From: Orobanche coerulescens
Lineage: Eukaryota > Streptophyta > Magnoliopsida > Lamiales > Orobanchaceae
Length of the DNA: 64,000 nt
Assembly: GCA_033398695.1 (NCBI GenBank)
Contig: CM065812.1
Coordinates: forward strand, 132,624,858-132,688,857
Reading direction: 5' to 3'
Part shown: positions 19,694 to 30,824 of the stretch, one piece after another
Layout: every line of letters begins with the position of its first letter
Numbering within the stretch: the stretch's first letter is position 1
Made by a program: the position numbers and the translations under genes
Notes under the pieces: generated by a model
Told to the model about the DNA's origin: nothing
The model's database searches: none
The model's input: the letters and a program-made list of their open reading frames with translations, nothing else

Positions 19694-22450
19694 ATGGCGG
19701 AGTTGAAGAAGCAGTTGAGTGAGCTTCTTGAGTCGGGGTTTGTTCGACCGAGTGCCTCGCCTTGGGGCGCACCGGTCCTGTTTGTGCGGAAGAAGGATGG
19801 TTCACTACGTTTGTGTATCGACTATCGCGAACTAAACAAGGTGACCATCAAGAACAAGTATCCTTTGCCGAGAATCGATGACTTGTTTGACCAGTTGCAG
19901 GGAGCTGCGGTATTCTCGAAGATTGATTTGAAATCGGGGTACTATCAGCTTCGGGTGAGGGAGTCCGACGTGCCGAAAACAGCTTTTCGGACGAGATACG
20001 GACATTACGAGTTTGTAGTTATGCCTTTCGGGTTAACTAATGCGCCGGCGGTGTTCATGCAATTTATGAACAAAGTCTTTATCGAGTATTTGGATAAGTG
20101 TGTCGTCGTCTTCATTGACGATATTCTTATCTATTCGAGGAATGAGGAAGAGCATGCCCATCATCTGCGGATAGTGTTAGACATTTTGAGGACCGAGCAA
20201 CTCTATGCGAAGTTCTCGAAATGTGAGTTCTGGCTGAAGGAAGTGATGTTTTTGGGTCACGTGATTTCAGCCGAGGGAGTCTGTGTGGATCCGCAGAAAA
20301 TTGAGGCAGTGTTGGAGTGGGCATCGCCCACAAATGTGAAGGAGGTCCGTAGTTTCTTGGGTTTGGCTGGCTACTACCGTAGGTTCGTCGAGGGTTTCTC
20401 AAAACTAGATCGGCCACTTACACAGTTGCTCCAGAAATCCGAGAAGTTCGTCTGGACCAATGAGAGACAGTCGAGTTTTGAGGAACTGAAGAAGCGTTTG
20501 ACTTCAGCTCCGGTTTTGGCGTTGCCATGTGGCAACGAGGGATTCGCCGTGTATAGCGATGCTTCGGGTCAGGGTCTTGGGTGCGTATTGATGCAGCACG
20601 GCAAGACCATTGCCTATGCGTCGAGAAAGTTGAGGCCGTATGAGCTTAACTACCCTACTCACGATTTGGAGTTAGCGGCGGTTGTCTTTGCACTCAAGAT
20701 TTGGCGTCACTATCTTTTCGGCTCTGCATGTCAGATTTTCACCGATCATAAAAGTCTGAAATACATATTTACTCAGCGGGAGTTGAATATGAGGCAGAGG
20801 AGGTGGTTAGAGCTGATTAAAGATTACGACCTCGAAATCCTTTATCATCCGGGTAAGGCGAATGTCGTGGCCGACGCCTTGAGTCGGAAACCGATTGCGT
20901 TGCGAACGCTTGAGGTCCTTACGCCTCAGTCTGAGCTTCGGCGGGCTTTGATCGGGTTAGATGTTGAGGTTTTGTTGCCTGGATCTGTCGGGCAACTTTG
21001 TGCCTTAGAAATTTCGTCGTCTTTGATCGATGAAATTAAGCTGAAGCAATTAGAGGATCCGATGATTACTCAAATAAGAGAGAACGTTCTTAAAGGAAAG
21101 TCTCCTGGGTTTGTGATTCACGAGGATGGTGTTTTGAGATTCCAGAGTCGGCTTTGTGTGCCGAACGATCCAGGGTTGCGACAGGGTATTTTGCGTGAGG
21201 CCCATTCCACACCCTATTCCGTTCATCCTGGATCGAGTAAGATGTACAAGGACCTGAGGAGGAACTTCTGGTGGAATGATATGAAGGAGGAGGTCGCACA
21301 GTTTGTGGCGAGATGTTTGACTTGCCAAAGGTGTCAAAATCGAGCATCGACCTACTGGTTATTGCAGTCACTTCCCGTTCCGGAATGGAAATGGGAAGAT
21401 ATATCGATGGATTTTGTTTCGAGTTTGCCAAGATCGAGGTCGGGCATGAATATGGTATGGGTGGTTGTTGATCGTATGACCAAGTCGGCACATTTTCTGG
21501 GCATCAAGGACACTTGGGGCCCAGAGAAATTGGCTCGTGTGTTTATCGCGCAGATTGTGAGACTTCACGGTACTCCGAAGTCTATTGTTTCGGATCGTGA
21601 TGGCCGTATTGTATCGCACTTTTGGCAGGCGATGCATAAGGCGTTAGGTACCCGCTTGCATTTGAGTACCTCTTTTCATCCCCAGTCAGATGGACAGTCG
21701 GAACGCACTATCCAGACATTCGAGTACATGTTGCGTGCTTGTGCCCTCGATTGGAGTAGCGACTGGGAGGAGCATTTGCCATTGATCGAATTCACGTACA
21801 ACAATAGTTGGCACGCGTCGATTCGGATGGCACCGTATGAGGCACTTTATGGGCGATGGTGTCGATCGCCGATTTGTTGGAACGAGGCGTCCGATTTGGT
21901 CGGGACCGAACCGGATGTCGTTTTAGAGACGAGACAGAAGATAGAATTAATTCGAGAACGGATGTTGACTGCCCAGAGTCGACAGAAGTCATATGCCGAT
22001 GTCCGTCGTCGACCTTTAGAATTCGAGGTGGGAGACCACGTTTTGCTGAAGGTGTCGCCGACGAGAGGAGTTTTCCGTTTCGGGAAGAAGGGGAAATTGA
22101 GTCCGAGATTTACTGGACCCTTCGAGATTCTCGAGCGGGTCGGCGGGTTAGCATACCGTTTGGCGTTACCCCCGGCCTTGAGTCACATTCATAGCGTTTT
22201 TCATGTTTCCCAGCTGAGGAAATATGTTCCGGATCCTAGTCACGTCATCGATTATGGCGAGATTGATATTGCTGAAGATATTACTTTTGAGGAGCGTCCT
22301 TTGAAGATTTTGGAGCATCGTGAGAAACAACTGAGGCATAAGACCATACCTTTGGTCAAAGTGCAGTGGTCAAGACACGGTGTCGAGGAGGCAACTTGGG
22401 AAACTGAGGATAGCATGCGTGCTAGGTACCCTGAGTTGTTTGTTTCTTAA
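19694..22450 (+). CDS. Element A RT-RNase H-integrase-chromodomain (918 codons)
   Basis: An open pol frame. [32 protein letters not shown] and the catalytic FIDD at residues 140-143. RNase [12 protein letters not shown] (about residue 285) and [13 protein letters not shown]. Integrase: a zinc domain around [10 protein letters not shown]...CLTCQ; a core with SMDFV, VSDRDGR and [10 protein letters not shown] carrying the D, D and E. A GPY/F-like region follows ([19 protein letters not shown]). The C-terminal [17 protein letters not shown] is a chromodomain. Near residue 545 the usual zinc-domain tail is scrambled ([12 protein letters not shown]) as if by two compensating shifts. The first Met shown lies inside the RT domain; translation would normally come from the gag-pro frame. 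Confidence 0.95.
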   Translation: MAELKKQLSELLESGFVRPSASPWGAPVLFVRKKDGSLRLCIDYRELNKVTIKNKYPLPRIDDLFDQLQGAAVFSKIDLKSGYYQLRVRESDVPKTAFRTRYGHYEFVVMPFGLTNAPAVFMQFMNKVFIEYLDKCVVVFIDDILIYSRNEEEHAHHLRIVLDILRTEQLYAKFSKCEFWLKEVMFLGHVISAEGVCVDPQKIEAVLEWASPTNVKEVRSFLGLAGYYRRFVEGFSKLDRPLTQLLQKSEKFVWTNERQSSFEELKKRLTSAPVLALPCGNEGFAVYSDASGQGLGCVLMQHGKTIAYASRKLRPYELNYPTHDLELAAVVFALKIWRHYLFGSACQIFTDHKSLKYIFTQRELNMRQRRWLELIKDYDLEILYHPGKANVVADALSRKPIALRTLEVLTPQSELRRALIGLDVEVLLPGSVGQLCALEISSSLIDEIKLKQLEDPMITQIRENVLKGKSPGFVIHEDGVLRFQSRLCVPNDPGLRQGILREAHSTPYSVHPGSSKMYKDLRRNFWWNDMKEEVAQFVARCLTCQRCQNRASTYWLLQSLPVPEWKWEDISMDFVSSLPRSRSGMNMVWVVVDRMTKSAHFLGIKDTWGPEKLARVFIAQIVRLHGTPKSIVSDRDGRIVSHFWQAMHKALGTRLHLSTSFHPQSDGQSERTIQTFEYMLRACALDWSSDWEEHLPLIEFTYNNSWHASIRMAPYEALYGRWCRSPICWNEASDLVGTEPDVVLETRQKIELIRERMLTAQSRQKSYADVRRRPLEFEVGDHVLLKVSPTRGVFRFGKKGKLSPRFTGPFEILERVGGLAYRLALPPALSHIHSVFHVSQLRKYVPDPSHVIDYGEIDIAEDITFEERPLKILEHREKQLRHKTIPLVKVQWSRHGVEEATWETEDSMRARYPELFVS

Positions 22451-22485
22451 GTTTCGGGACGAAACTTATTTTTAGAGGGGTAGAA
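22451..22485 (+). promoter_or_regulatory. Element A stem-loop and polypurine tract before 3' LTR
   Basis: GTTTCGGGACGAAAC (22451-22465) can form a 6-bp stem with a 3-base loop. It begins at the pol stop. A purine-rich TTTAGAGGGGTAGAA (22471-22485) abuts the LTR and is the likely plus-strand primer. The same pair occurs in B1, B2, C and D. Confidence 0.8.
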
Positions 22486-22742
22486 TGTAATATCCGGTAT
22501 TTTTCTTTCCCTTGTATTTTTTATTTTTGGTATATTTCTCGGTCATAGTGACCCTCGTGTACCTTTCAGTATGTCCTTCCTGTCAACTGTTGAACTGTAT
22601 TCTCGTTATTGTTGTGCGGAACCGCCGTTTCGGGGTTGCCGTGGATCTATTTCGTGTTATTGGTTCCCAAATGTTAATTCCTATCGTTTTTATTCTCTTT
22701 CTGATCATTTTTATCATTTTGGGACCCAAAGAGGGTGTGGGC

Positions 22743-23010
22743 TGCGGCACAAGGTGTGTGCGCCGCGGCACACAAATTTCTTCAGTTGTTGGTCGAACAA
22801 ACTGTACTGTGTGCCGCGGCACACCCATTCGGTGCCGCGGCACAGTGCCAGGCCAGTGCCGCGGCACACTCGTGTGTCATCTGAGACCAAAACCCGCCTA
22901 TATCGGGTGCCGCGGCACACGCAGGCCGTGCTGCGGCACACTGCCGAACCCTGGGAGTAATTTTTTGGCCTGTGCCGTGGCACACCTCAGATGTGCCGCG
23001 GCACACAATG
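22743..23010. repeat. Palindrome cluster of element A 3' LTR (GTGCCGCGGCAC type)
   Basis: About eight copies or near-copies of a GTGCCGCGGCAC palindrome. GTGTGCCGCGGCACAC is perfect at 22809-22824. They sit just upstream of CCTATAATTG. Spacers are unrelated to one another and short (about 5-40 bp). Confidence 0.88.
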
Positions 23011-23585
23011 CGGTCAACCCCCTATAATTGTGTCGTTTTGAGCGTCCGCTGCTCATTTCCTTCTTCTTCTTCCTGCGACGCGAGAGAGAGTGAGAGAGGG
23101 GGAGAGTTCTTCATCATTATTCATTGGGGGGTTGATTTTCATCATTTTTCTTCGGTAGTGAAGCCCGGACAATCAATCCAACGCGTGTTCTTCGGATCTT
23201 AGTACTTGAATCTCCGAAGGTAACATCTCTAGAACCCTATTTTCGAATAATTGGGAATTTTGGGGTTTTTGTCCGATTCTTTCCGTTTTGTTGATAGATT
23301 CTTGATGAATAGATTAATCTTGTTGCTATCATAAATTTTCCTACGGATTCAGAGTATATTTTCATAGTTTTGCGGAATCGAGAGGGTTTGGTTGTGGTCC
23401 GCCCTCGTTGTTATTTTGTGCGAATATACATGAATCGTATGCGGGTTTTCAGGTGTATTCCATTTCCGTATTCGGCTAGAGTTGGTTGTAATTATGTTCT
23501 TCGAATCGTTAGGTTCGGTTCCGTTGATTCCTAGTGTTCGTCGGTGATTATCCTTTACGTTCGTTGCGTCATCAAAATATTCAAG

Positions 23586-24057
23586 GCAAGTATTTTTGGA
23601 AACCTTTATGCTTAACGTGAAATGGTAATGTATATTGCGTGTGATTGCTCACCTCGGGAGGGTCCGACGGGATCACGGAGGGAATCGATGGTATAGCCAC
23701 GGATTCACGAGTTTGTTTCGCTAGCCACCTGGGAGGGTCCTTAGGATCACGGAGCGGGATCAATGGTATAGCCTGTTCCCAAGGCGATGCGTGTGCGTGA
23801 TTTGTTTTATAATATGGCCAGCTCGGGAGGGTCCTTAGGGATCACGGAGCGGGATCAATGGTATAGCCCTGTTCCCACGGCAAATTGTTTGACTGTTTAA
23901 TTCCGGAAAAGACATGTCTGGTTTTGGTTTTCGAAATGATATCGGTGCATGTACTATGAAATGTGTAAGCGATTGGTTTGCCTTGATTACTTGTACTAGC
24001 GTAATTGCTAACCCCTTTGGGGGACCCGTTTGGGAAAATTCTTGTTATGGATTTCAG
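23586..24057 (+). other. Candidate GC-AG intron inside element A 3' LTR
   Basis: CAAG|GCAAGTA at 23586, CTAAC at 24008-24012, and GGATTTCAG|G ending at 24057; 472 bp. It carries the same signals as the 5' LTR copy (16677-17230) and includes the tandem repeats. Inference from motifs only. Confidence 0.45.
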
Positions 24058-24440
24058 GTTATGATCATCCGGACGAGCGAGCGCTGGGACGAGACGAGGA
24101 TCTTTGGCGAGTCGTTGACATGTGCACTTGGGTTACTTATTTCTTTTGTCCACTTCGATTTGGTTGTTTTCTATATTTATAAACTGATAGACTGTACTCG
24201 CGAGTACTTAGGCTTTTCAATTCAAACCCCGTGTTGTATTATTTTAAATTGCCACACTGTCGATGGTTGCTCATTTCGTCGGATTGCTTCGGGTGTATTT
24301 TTCACATGATGTATTATTTGATTGTGTATCCTCGCTAACCGAGATGGTTAGTCGAGGGGTACGCGCTTGTTGTAGCCTGGTGGGTCCCATGTAGGGGTCC
24401 ACGGCGCTGTAACATACTCCGAATATCTTGGGGTGTTACA

Positions 24441-24789
24441 ATTCTGGTACTGGAAGTGGCATATATAATCCGGTATTTTGACGTTTAGATTTAGCCAAAT
24501 GACAGATTCTGCATCGTTGTATATGCCGATTGATATCTCTTTCCAGTCTTGGCCAATAAAAATTCTCCTTCACCAGGGCCACCGTTTTATCTCGGCCAAA
24601 GTGACCTGCTAATCCTCCATCATGGGCTTCCCAGATAATGGCTTCTCGTAGTGAACATTGAGGAATACACAAAGTTTTCCCTTTGAATAAAAATCCTTCA
24701 TGCCTGTAGTAATCTTGGGAGGATTGTAATTCAGTAGCATCCCATATTTTCTGAAAGTCGTGATCATCCGGGTACAACTCCTTGATCAT
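24441..24789 (-). pseudogene. Element E integrase zinc-binding N-terminal part (5' piece of split gene)
   Basis: The minus strand encodes a H2C2 integrase zinc domain: EAHDGGLAGHFGRDKT, then FYWPRLERDI, then CRICHLAKSK. It stops at PVPE, where element A inserted; the following residues are at 6885 downward. The reading frame upstream (24790-25128) is shifted relative to RT. Confidence 0.9.
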
Positions 24790-25128
24790 TTCAAAGCCAA
24801 CTACTTTTGTTTGGAGGGTAGAAAGCAGAGTATGGCGCCTACTGAGGGCATCTGCAACAATATTTTGAACTCCTGCCTTGTGCTTGATCGAAAAGGATAA
24901 GGCTGTAAAAACTCACTCCAAGCGGCATGTCGACGGCTAATCTTACGTTGAGAGTTCAAGTGTTTTAAAGCTTCATGATCGAATAAAGAATAAATTCTTT
25001 ATTCAAGCAGTAATGACTAATGGTGCAAAGCACGAACAATTGCATAAAACTCCTTGTCGTATGTTGAATATCGAGTTTAGCATCGTTGAGCTTTTCATTG
25101 AAGAAGGCTATAGGATGACCTTCTTGAC
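24790..25128 (-). pseudogene. Element E RNase H, frameshifted
   Basis: This connects RT to the integrase zinc domain. Translated pieces in different minus frames (for example GHPIAFFNEKLNDAK) correspond to a Ty3/gypsy RNase H, but no continuous frame exists. At least two indels and stops are needed to explain it. The end of the upstream 883-codon frame, in the SCDASNLE region, keeps the first RNase H aspartate. Confidence 0.7.
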
Positions 25129-27780
25129 TTAAAACGACACCAATTCCAAATTAGAAGCGTCACAGCTAACTTCAAATACTTGATCAAAATTGGGAAGAGC
25201 TAATGCTGGTGCTTCAATCAAATATTTCTTCAGCTTGTCAAAACTTTTTTGCGCGGCTTTGGTCCATTGAAACTTGTCCCCTTTTATGCAATCTGTAAGT
25301 GGGGCAGAAACTGAACTGAAGTTTTTTATGAATCTTCTGTAAAAAGAAGATAATCCATGGAAACTTCTTACTTCACGGATTGATTGTGGGATAGGCCAAC
25401 TATTGATTGCTTCTATCTTTTCAGGATCAACTCGTATGCCTTCAGAGGTGATGATATAACCAAGAAAACTAACTTCATTGGTTAAGAAAGAACATTTCTT
25501 CAAGTTGGCATAGAGTTTTTGTTCACGAAGAGTTTGTAGCACTTGTCGAAGGTGCTCCAAGTGTTCGTTTTTATCCTTACTAAAGATCAAAATGTCATCA
25601 AAATAGACGACGACAAATTTACCAATAAAAGGTCGGAGGACTTGATTCATGAGTCGCATGAATGTACTCGGGGCATTGGATAACCCAAAAGGCATAACAG
25701 TCCATTCATAAAGACCATCTCTGGTTTTAAAGGCAGTCTTCCATTCATCTCCGGGTCGAATTCTGATCTGATGGTATCCACTTCGAAGATCAATTTTTGA
25801 AAAGATAGTGGAACCATGTATCTGATCTAGCAAATCATCAAGTCTGGGAATTGGAAATCTATACTTGATGGTAATTTTGTTGACAGCCCGACTATCAACA
25901 CACATTCTCCAGCTTCCGTCTTTCTTAGGGACTAGAATGGCAGGAACCGCACACGGACTAACACTTTCATGTATTAATCCTTTTTTTAATAGTCCTTCCA
26001 CTTGACTTTGAATTTCAGCATGCTCCTGAGGACTCATTCTGTAGGCTGGTCTGTTTGGAATCACTGCTCCTGGAATGAAATCAATGGCGTGCTGGATGTC
26101 TCGCATTGGTGGCAGTCCAGATGGAATTTCTTTTGGTACCACATCAGGAAACTCCTCAAGTAGTTGTTTAATTTCTACTTGAATAGTAGTCTCCTTGTTT
26201 GACTCGAATAATAGAATCAAGCTCATGGTTTGAACTTCCTCTACAGCTTCTTTCAGTTGTTCCTTCGTGACTAGGGACACCAACGGTTTGACTTCATTCT
26301 TGTTTTTATCAAGCTCACTCGGCGGCAGAGTAGCTAGCTTGATTTTTACTCTATCTTTGACAAAAGAGTAGGTATTTGCATAACCGTCATAAAGTACTCG
26401 ACGATCATAATGCCATGGTCTGCCTAGGAGAAGATGACAGGCATCCATAGGTACAACATCACACCAAACTTGATCCTGGTACTTCTGACCAATCGAAAAT
26501 GTCACAAGGCATCGTTTGTCAACTTTTATTGTACTTCCTTTATTGAGCCAATGCAACTTGTAGGGGTGTGGATGAATGCAGGTTGGTAGATCCAACTTTT
26601 CAACCATGTAACTCGAAACGACATTTTCGCAACTTCCATTGTCGATAATGACATCACAAATTTTTTTAGCGGAAGTGCAACGGGTGTGGAAAATATTGCG
26701 CCTCAACCAGGGTTCTTCGTTTGTGGTCATTGTATGTAGGCTTCGTCTGATTACTAAAGATTCACCGTGGTCAGCAACAGTAACTTCTTCATCATAAATT
26801 GGATCGGCATTATATTCTCCTTCAGATTCTTCTCGAGTCTCATCTTCTTCAAAAACTTCATAGGCTTCTCCTTTAATAATTGTAATAGTTCTCCGGTTTG
26901 GACAGTTGGAAGCAATGTGACCAAAACCTTGGCATTTAAAGCATTTGATGGCCTTGGTTTTGTTTTCTGTAGAAATGGGTTTGGAAGGGGTTTGGTTGGA
27001 AGAACTTGGTTGGTTGGTAGGTGGTTTTCGAGTGTAAGGTGGTTGATATGCTGGGGAAAAATTTTTATATGTCGATCTTTTGGGTAACTGCTTCTCTACT
27101 CGTGTAGCAAGACGAATAACATCCTCTAACGACCAATATTGTTGAAGTTCAACACGATCAACAATATCATTGTTTAATCCTCCAAGATATCTGGCAATCG
27201 TTTGCTCCTCTTTTTCTTGTATATCGCACTGCATCATCAGCTTCTCAAATTCTCTTGTGTAGTCTTCGACTGATAAATTCTTCTGACGAAGATTTTGCAG
27301 TTGGATGAATTTGTCTTGGTAGTATTGAGGAGGAAGGAACATTCTGGTTAATTCCTTTCGCATTTTTTCCCATGTTTTGATCTTGCTTTTTCCTTCTCGG
27401 TCTCGTCTTTTCTTAAGATTTTCCCACCAAATGGAAGCATGTTTCTTTAATTTTACAGCAATAATCTTCACCTTTTTCTCTTCTGGAATCTCTTTGTATT
27501 CAAACACCCTTTCGACTGTCTGAAGCCAATCGATGAAATCATCTGGTTGAAGTCTTCCCTCAAAGTCAGGAATGTCAACTTTGATGTCATCATGTCTGAC
27601 TGGTGGTCTTTGGGGACGATGATTTCTAGGTGTTGAGGAATCAATGGAATATTCTCCATCTTCGGTTTGGCGTTCGTTTAACAAGACTTGTTGGGCTTGC
27701 AACGCGTTTTGGAGTTCCTGAATTTGTCTCCGCATGTCCGCCATTTCAATGTCTCGTAGAGGTTGTCTTCGCGGAGGCAT
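25129..27780 (-). CDS. Element E gag-protease-RT polyprotein (883 codons, 3' truncated by frameshift)
   Basis: The start Met follows a 542-bp leader. Domains in order: an N-terminal coiled-coil-like stretch (DIEMADMRRQIQELQ); retrotransposon gag; a CCHC knuckle CFKCQGFGHIASNC (about residue 280); and an aspartic protease region with VIIDNGSCENVVS in place of the usual D-[ST]-G. HLLLGRPWHYDR follows, then RT with KKDGSWRMCVDSRAVNKI, MPFGLSNAPSTF and the catalytic YFDDIL near residue 720. The frame ends in RNase H (SCDASNLE). The long open frame in an old split element is notable. Gag-pro-RT would package and copy the RNA. No integrase is joined to this frame. Confidence 0.92.
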   Translation of the reverse strand: MPPRRQPLRDIEMADMRRQIQELQNALQAQQVLLNERQTEDGEYSIDSSTPRNHRPQRPPVRHDDIKVDIPDFEGRLQPDDFIDWLQTVERVFEYKEIPEEKKVKIIAVKLKKHASIWWENLKKRRDREGKSKIKTWEKMRKELTRMFLPPQYYQDKFIQLQNLRQKNLSVEDYTREFEKLMMQCDIQEKEEQTIARYLGGLNNDIVDRVELQQYWSLEDVIRLATRVEKQLPKRSTYKNFSPAYQPPYTRKPPTNQPSSSNQTPSKPISTENKTKAIKCFKCQGFGHIASNCPNRRTITIIKGEAYEVFEEDETREESEGEYNADPIYDEEVTVADHGESLVIRRSLHTMTTNEEPWLRRNIFHTRCTSAKKICDVIIDNGSCENVVSSYMVEKLDLPTCIHPHPYKLHWLNKGSTIKVDKRCLVTFSIGQKYQDQVWCDVVPMDACHLLLGRPWHYDRRVLYDGYANTYSFVKDRVKIKLATLPPSELDKNKNEVKPLVSLVTKEQLKEAVEEVQTMSLILLFESNKETTIQVEIKQLLEEFPDVVPKEIPSGLPPMRDIQHAIDFIPGAVIPNRPAYRMSPQEHAEIQSQVEGLLKKGLIHESVSPCAVPAILVPKKDGSWRMCVDSRAVNKITIKYRFPIPRLDDLLDQIHGSTIFSKIDLRSGYHQIRIRPGDEWKTAFKTRDGLYEWTVMPFGLSNAPSTFMRLMNQVLRPFIGKFVVVYFDDILIFSKDKNEHLEHLRQVLQTLREQKLYANLKKCSFLTNEVSFLGYIITSEGIRVDPEKIEAINSWPIPQSIREVRSFHGLSSFYRRFIKNFSSVSAPLTDCIKGDKFQWTKAAQKSFDKLKKYLIEAPALALPNFDQVFEVSCDASNLELVSF

Positions 27781-28322
27781 GTTGGCAAATGAATAAATCT
27801 TTTTTTTTTTTTCGGGTCAACTCTGACTATGACTGGTCAAATTTTGACTGATGATGTCACAGTGAGGTGGCAGTGAGGTGGCGCTAAGGTGGCTCTCTTG
27901 ACACGTGGCGTGAAGAGAGTGGTTGATGGTGTGACGTGGCACTATGATGTGGACGGTGACGTGGCGTCGTCTTTAACCTCAAATTTCCGACAGTTTTTTT
28001 TTTCGGCAGTGGTCCGGCGGCAGCTCTGCACTTTCCGGCCGACTGGGATTTTCCGGCGGATTTTCCGGCTACGAGAAATTTTCCGGCGAATTTTCCGGTG
28101 ACCTTCGTCGCGGCGGGTGGAGGCTGCGTTGGACGCGAAACTTGGGTTCCCAAGGTTTTTCGACGTTCCGGATGTGATGGCGGCGTTAGTTTTGTGAAAA
28201 GATGGCCGCAAAGTGGAGTTTTTGGCAGACGACTCTCTTTCTCACAAAAAACACTCAACTTTCCGTTGATTTTTTTCACTCAAACTTAACTCCGGGATCT
28301 AAGAACTTGCTCCGGTACCAAA
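27781..28322 (-). other. Element E untranslated leader and primer-binding site
   Basis: This lies between the 5' LTR and the gag start. Immediately inside the LTR the minus strand reads TTTGGTACCGGAGCAAG (plus 28306-28322). It resembles the common plant primer site TGGTATCAGAGC with differences, so the tRNA is not certain. The rest is GC-rich, with several copies of an ATTTTCCGGCG-like motif at 28040-28100 on the plus strand. Confidence 0.6.
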
Positions 28323-28589
28323 TGGTATAGAAACAAGAGATAGAAACAAGAGAGAACTCTTTTTCTAAACACACTCAATTTATTCCTTAACTTCAAGATG
28401 ATTGAATACATATGATATTAGCCTATTTATAGATATAAAACACAATGTGAATACCTAATGTTTCAATCAAAGATGGCTGCAAATATTCAATTGTGTTGGT
28501 TGTTGAATGGTGTGAATGGTGAGTGGTTGGAATTGAATGTGAATGGTTGAAATTCCAATTTGGTGGCCTTCTAGATGACCACTGGGTCA
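28323..28589 (-). repeat. Element E 5' LTR
   Basis: This is the partner of 5718-5984, with the same length and nearly identical sequence. The minus-strand TATA box is at plus 28422-28432. It is bordered on the right by the target duplication tatct (28590-28594). Confidence 0.93.
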
Positions 28590-28594
28590 TATCT

Positions 28595-30824
28595 GCAACA
28601 TTGCTCGTCATGGCAGAAACTATAATATCGGAATATAATTTTTTATTTTTGTAATATTGCACTGTTTATATTCGTATATTTTAGAACTATTAATTGGTAT
28701 TATATTGTTTTGATGTTGTTCATACTCGTATTTCATTTTTTGGAGTCGAGCAATTAGAGTTTCAGATGTTTTTCACTGTAGGCCAACTAAGGCCGTAAGC
28801 ATTGCTTAATAAGGCTGTAATTTTGAGAGTTACAAGGTCCTTCACGACAGTAAGTTGTTTTTGATGTCTTTTAAACATTTGTCTATGGCAAGTTACGCAC
28901 ATAAACTCGGTAAGTTATGATCGTGCTTTTGGAGGTTACGACCATTATGTTATTGAGATATAGCTGTAAGGGGCTTAACCTCCAAGTTGGGGTTGGTGAG
29001 ATGTGTATAATATGGCCATATAATGTGTAAGTTACGACCGTAGAAGTGGTTGTCACGTTCGTAAAGCTCAGTTTTATAGCCGTAACCTCAGTGTTTTTGA
29101 TATTCGACATGGCTCGATTTTTTGAAACATATTCGATTTAGCTCGATTCGATCGAACATCAAAAACAAAGGTTCGATGCGGGTCTGAAACTCTTTTTTTA
29201 CATTCATTATTCGATCCGATTGGGTATTTCGGATAGTACGTTCGCAAACAATTCAATCTAGTTTTGTAAAAAATGAAAGTCAGAATTGTGTTCGCAAATA
29301 GTTCGATCCGGTCTTGTAAAAAATGAAGAATGGACTGGGGGTTATAAAAATATCAGACTGAGCCGAATATTTGATCTGATTTGGGTCGAATCCGAAATCA
29401 GGTTTCGACCCTATATTTGATGGGACGAATCGAGCTTTTTTGAGCCGAACCTGTCGAATGGGATCGAATATTTGGGTTCACTCATAAGCCTATATATAAG
29501 ATTTGCAGCTCGGGTTTTTTGGAGCTCCTTTTTCACTCTCTTCTTCATATTTCCGAGAGAGACTTTTTGTAGGGCTTCCTGAGTTCCAAACACTTTAATG
29601 TTGGTGGGATTGAGCATCTTTATTAATTGTTGAGCCTCGAAAGAGTATTGAAGTGGATTCAGCCGTGAGTTTTTATTCTAATTTTCAAGAGGTATTTGAT
29701 ATTCAATTTAGGTTCCATTTTGAATGGACTATGTTGCATATGAGGTTATAATCAAGAAATTATCTGAATTTATATGTATGATTATGAGTTGGGTATGTTT
29801 ATCCATTTGGATTATTAAAGTTGTTGTGAAGATCTTTGATGTTGGGTTTTAAGCTTGAAGGGTTCAAGTATGTGTTGTTATAATCGTAGATGATGAAGTT
29901 GGTTTCAAATAATCGTAGTTCATGATGTTAGAACTTGTATTATCATGCTTTAGAAGGAAAATGATAAGTTATTCCTGGTGTTCTTGAAAAAACCAACTGA
30001 TTATGTGAATAGAGCATCCATTACCTGATTGATTAGTGAGTTGTTGATCAATTCTTGTTGAATCAAGGACATCTATCATGTTGTTCTAGTTACCGGTATG
30101 CGGATTATTAATGCTTAATGAATTGTATTTCATTCGAGGTTGTTCGAGTGACTGTTGATCTCGTCGGAGGATGTTTGTTTCGTGGAATTACTTTTCATCT
30201 TTGCTATTGTTATGAGGATAATGATTCTTATGAATGTTGTACATGTCAGTGTATGTTGTTTTATATTTTATGAATTGTGATTAATATTGAGGCATTACTG
30301 TCGACCATATTGATCGTTCGTCGAGTGATGGTGATCCTAAGATCATTGTTTTGATTTCATTGATCGTGTCGATCGTTCATTATTGATATATCGTTGTTTC
30401 ACTCATGTAAGTTCTTTTGATCCTTATTGGATATGTTGATTCTTTTGAGTTTTATTGTCATGTTGATATCATGACATCTCTCGAGTCACACTTGAATTAT
30501 GGTTGACATATGTGTAGGATTTGTAATGAGATATATACAATCATATGTTGAATGTTTGTCTCACATTTGTCTTTACAAATGAGATGCTTACTCCGTGAGA
30601 CTAATTAGGTACAAAACCACACATATATTCATTGGTGGCTTGTGAACGAACACTTTTGTTAGGGTTTTATACTGCAAATCATATTTTATGCTTGTATTAC
30701 CTTATTTTCCTGCAACTACCTGTGAGAATATTAATTACATTTAATCACATGTTTTGCATATTTATTTACGTTATGGTTATGCAAATGAAATGTCTAATTA
30801 TTTTATATTATAGATAATGTGGTG
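28595..30824. other. AT-rich segment, probable decayed long LTR of the A-D group
   Basis: No coding sequence seen. At 28780-29090 there are many GTTACGACCGTAG, GGCCGTAAGC and TAGCCGTAACC-like pieces, which look like decayed units of the B-type array. Downstream are a TATA-like CCTATATATAAG (about 29491) and a pyrimidine-rich leader. Around 30300-30400, repeats of TTGATCGTTCGTCGAGTG-like sequence recall the LTR tandem repeats. A TCGATTCGATCGAA-rich stretch (29100-29460) may be a separate small insertion. Boundaries are not clear. Confidence 0.35.

Larger units (their letters stand above)
6886..24440 (+). mobile_element. Element A: Tekay/Del-like Ty3/gypsy retrotransposon with chromodomain, inserted in E integrase
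   Basis: LTRs start TGTAATATCCGGTATT and end GGGTGTTACA, with a perfect target duplication attct (6881-6885 and 24441-24445). The 5' LTR is interrupted by element B1; without it the LTRs are about 1986 and 1955 bp. The internal part (17615-22485) has a perfect TGGTATCAGAGC primer site, gag, protease, RT, RNase H, integrase and a C-terminal chromodomain, then a purine tract. The chromodomain places it among chromoviruses; the long LTR and termini fit Tekay/Del. The pol part is open, but gag-protease has frameshifts. Confidence 0.96.
22486..24440 (+). repeat. Element A 3' LTR (1955 bp, uninterrupted)
   Basis: Complete copy, TGTAATATCC...GTGTTACA. Contents: palindrome cluster 22743-23010, weak TATA CCTATAATTG at 23021-23030, donor-like GAAG|GTAAC at 23220, GC donor-like site at 23586, tandem repeats 23645-23885, CTAAC at 24008-24012 with a CCCC...GGGG hairpin, acceptor-like CAG at 24057, and a terminal stem (GTGGGTCCC / GGGGTCCAC, about 24380-24402). 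Confidence 0.95.
5718..28589 (-). mobile_element. Element E: Ty3/gypsy LTR retrotransposon, split by nested elements
   Basis: Two 267-bp LTRs (5718-5984 and 28323-28589) face minus and are nearly identical. They are flanked by a perfect 5-bp target duplication, tatct (5713-5717 and 28590-28594). Coding order on the minus strand is gag, protease, RT, RNase H, integrase, which is Ty3/gypsy. Without the 17.5-kb insertion of element A (6886-24440) the element is about 5.3 kb. The integrase C-terminus ends in a SATFNVADLSPYL-type motif without an obvious chromodomain. The short LTR and this ending recall CRM/Galadriel-like chromoviruses, but the clade is only a guess. Confidence 0.95.
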
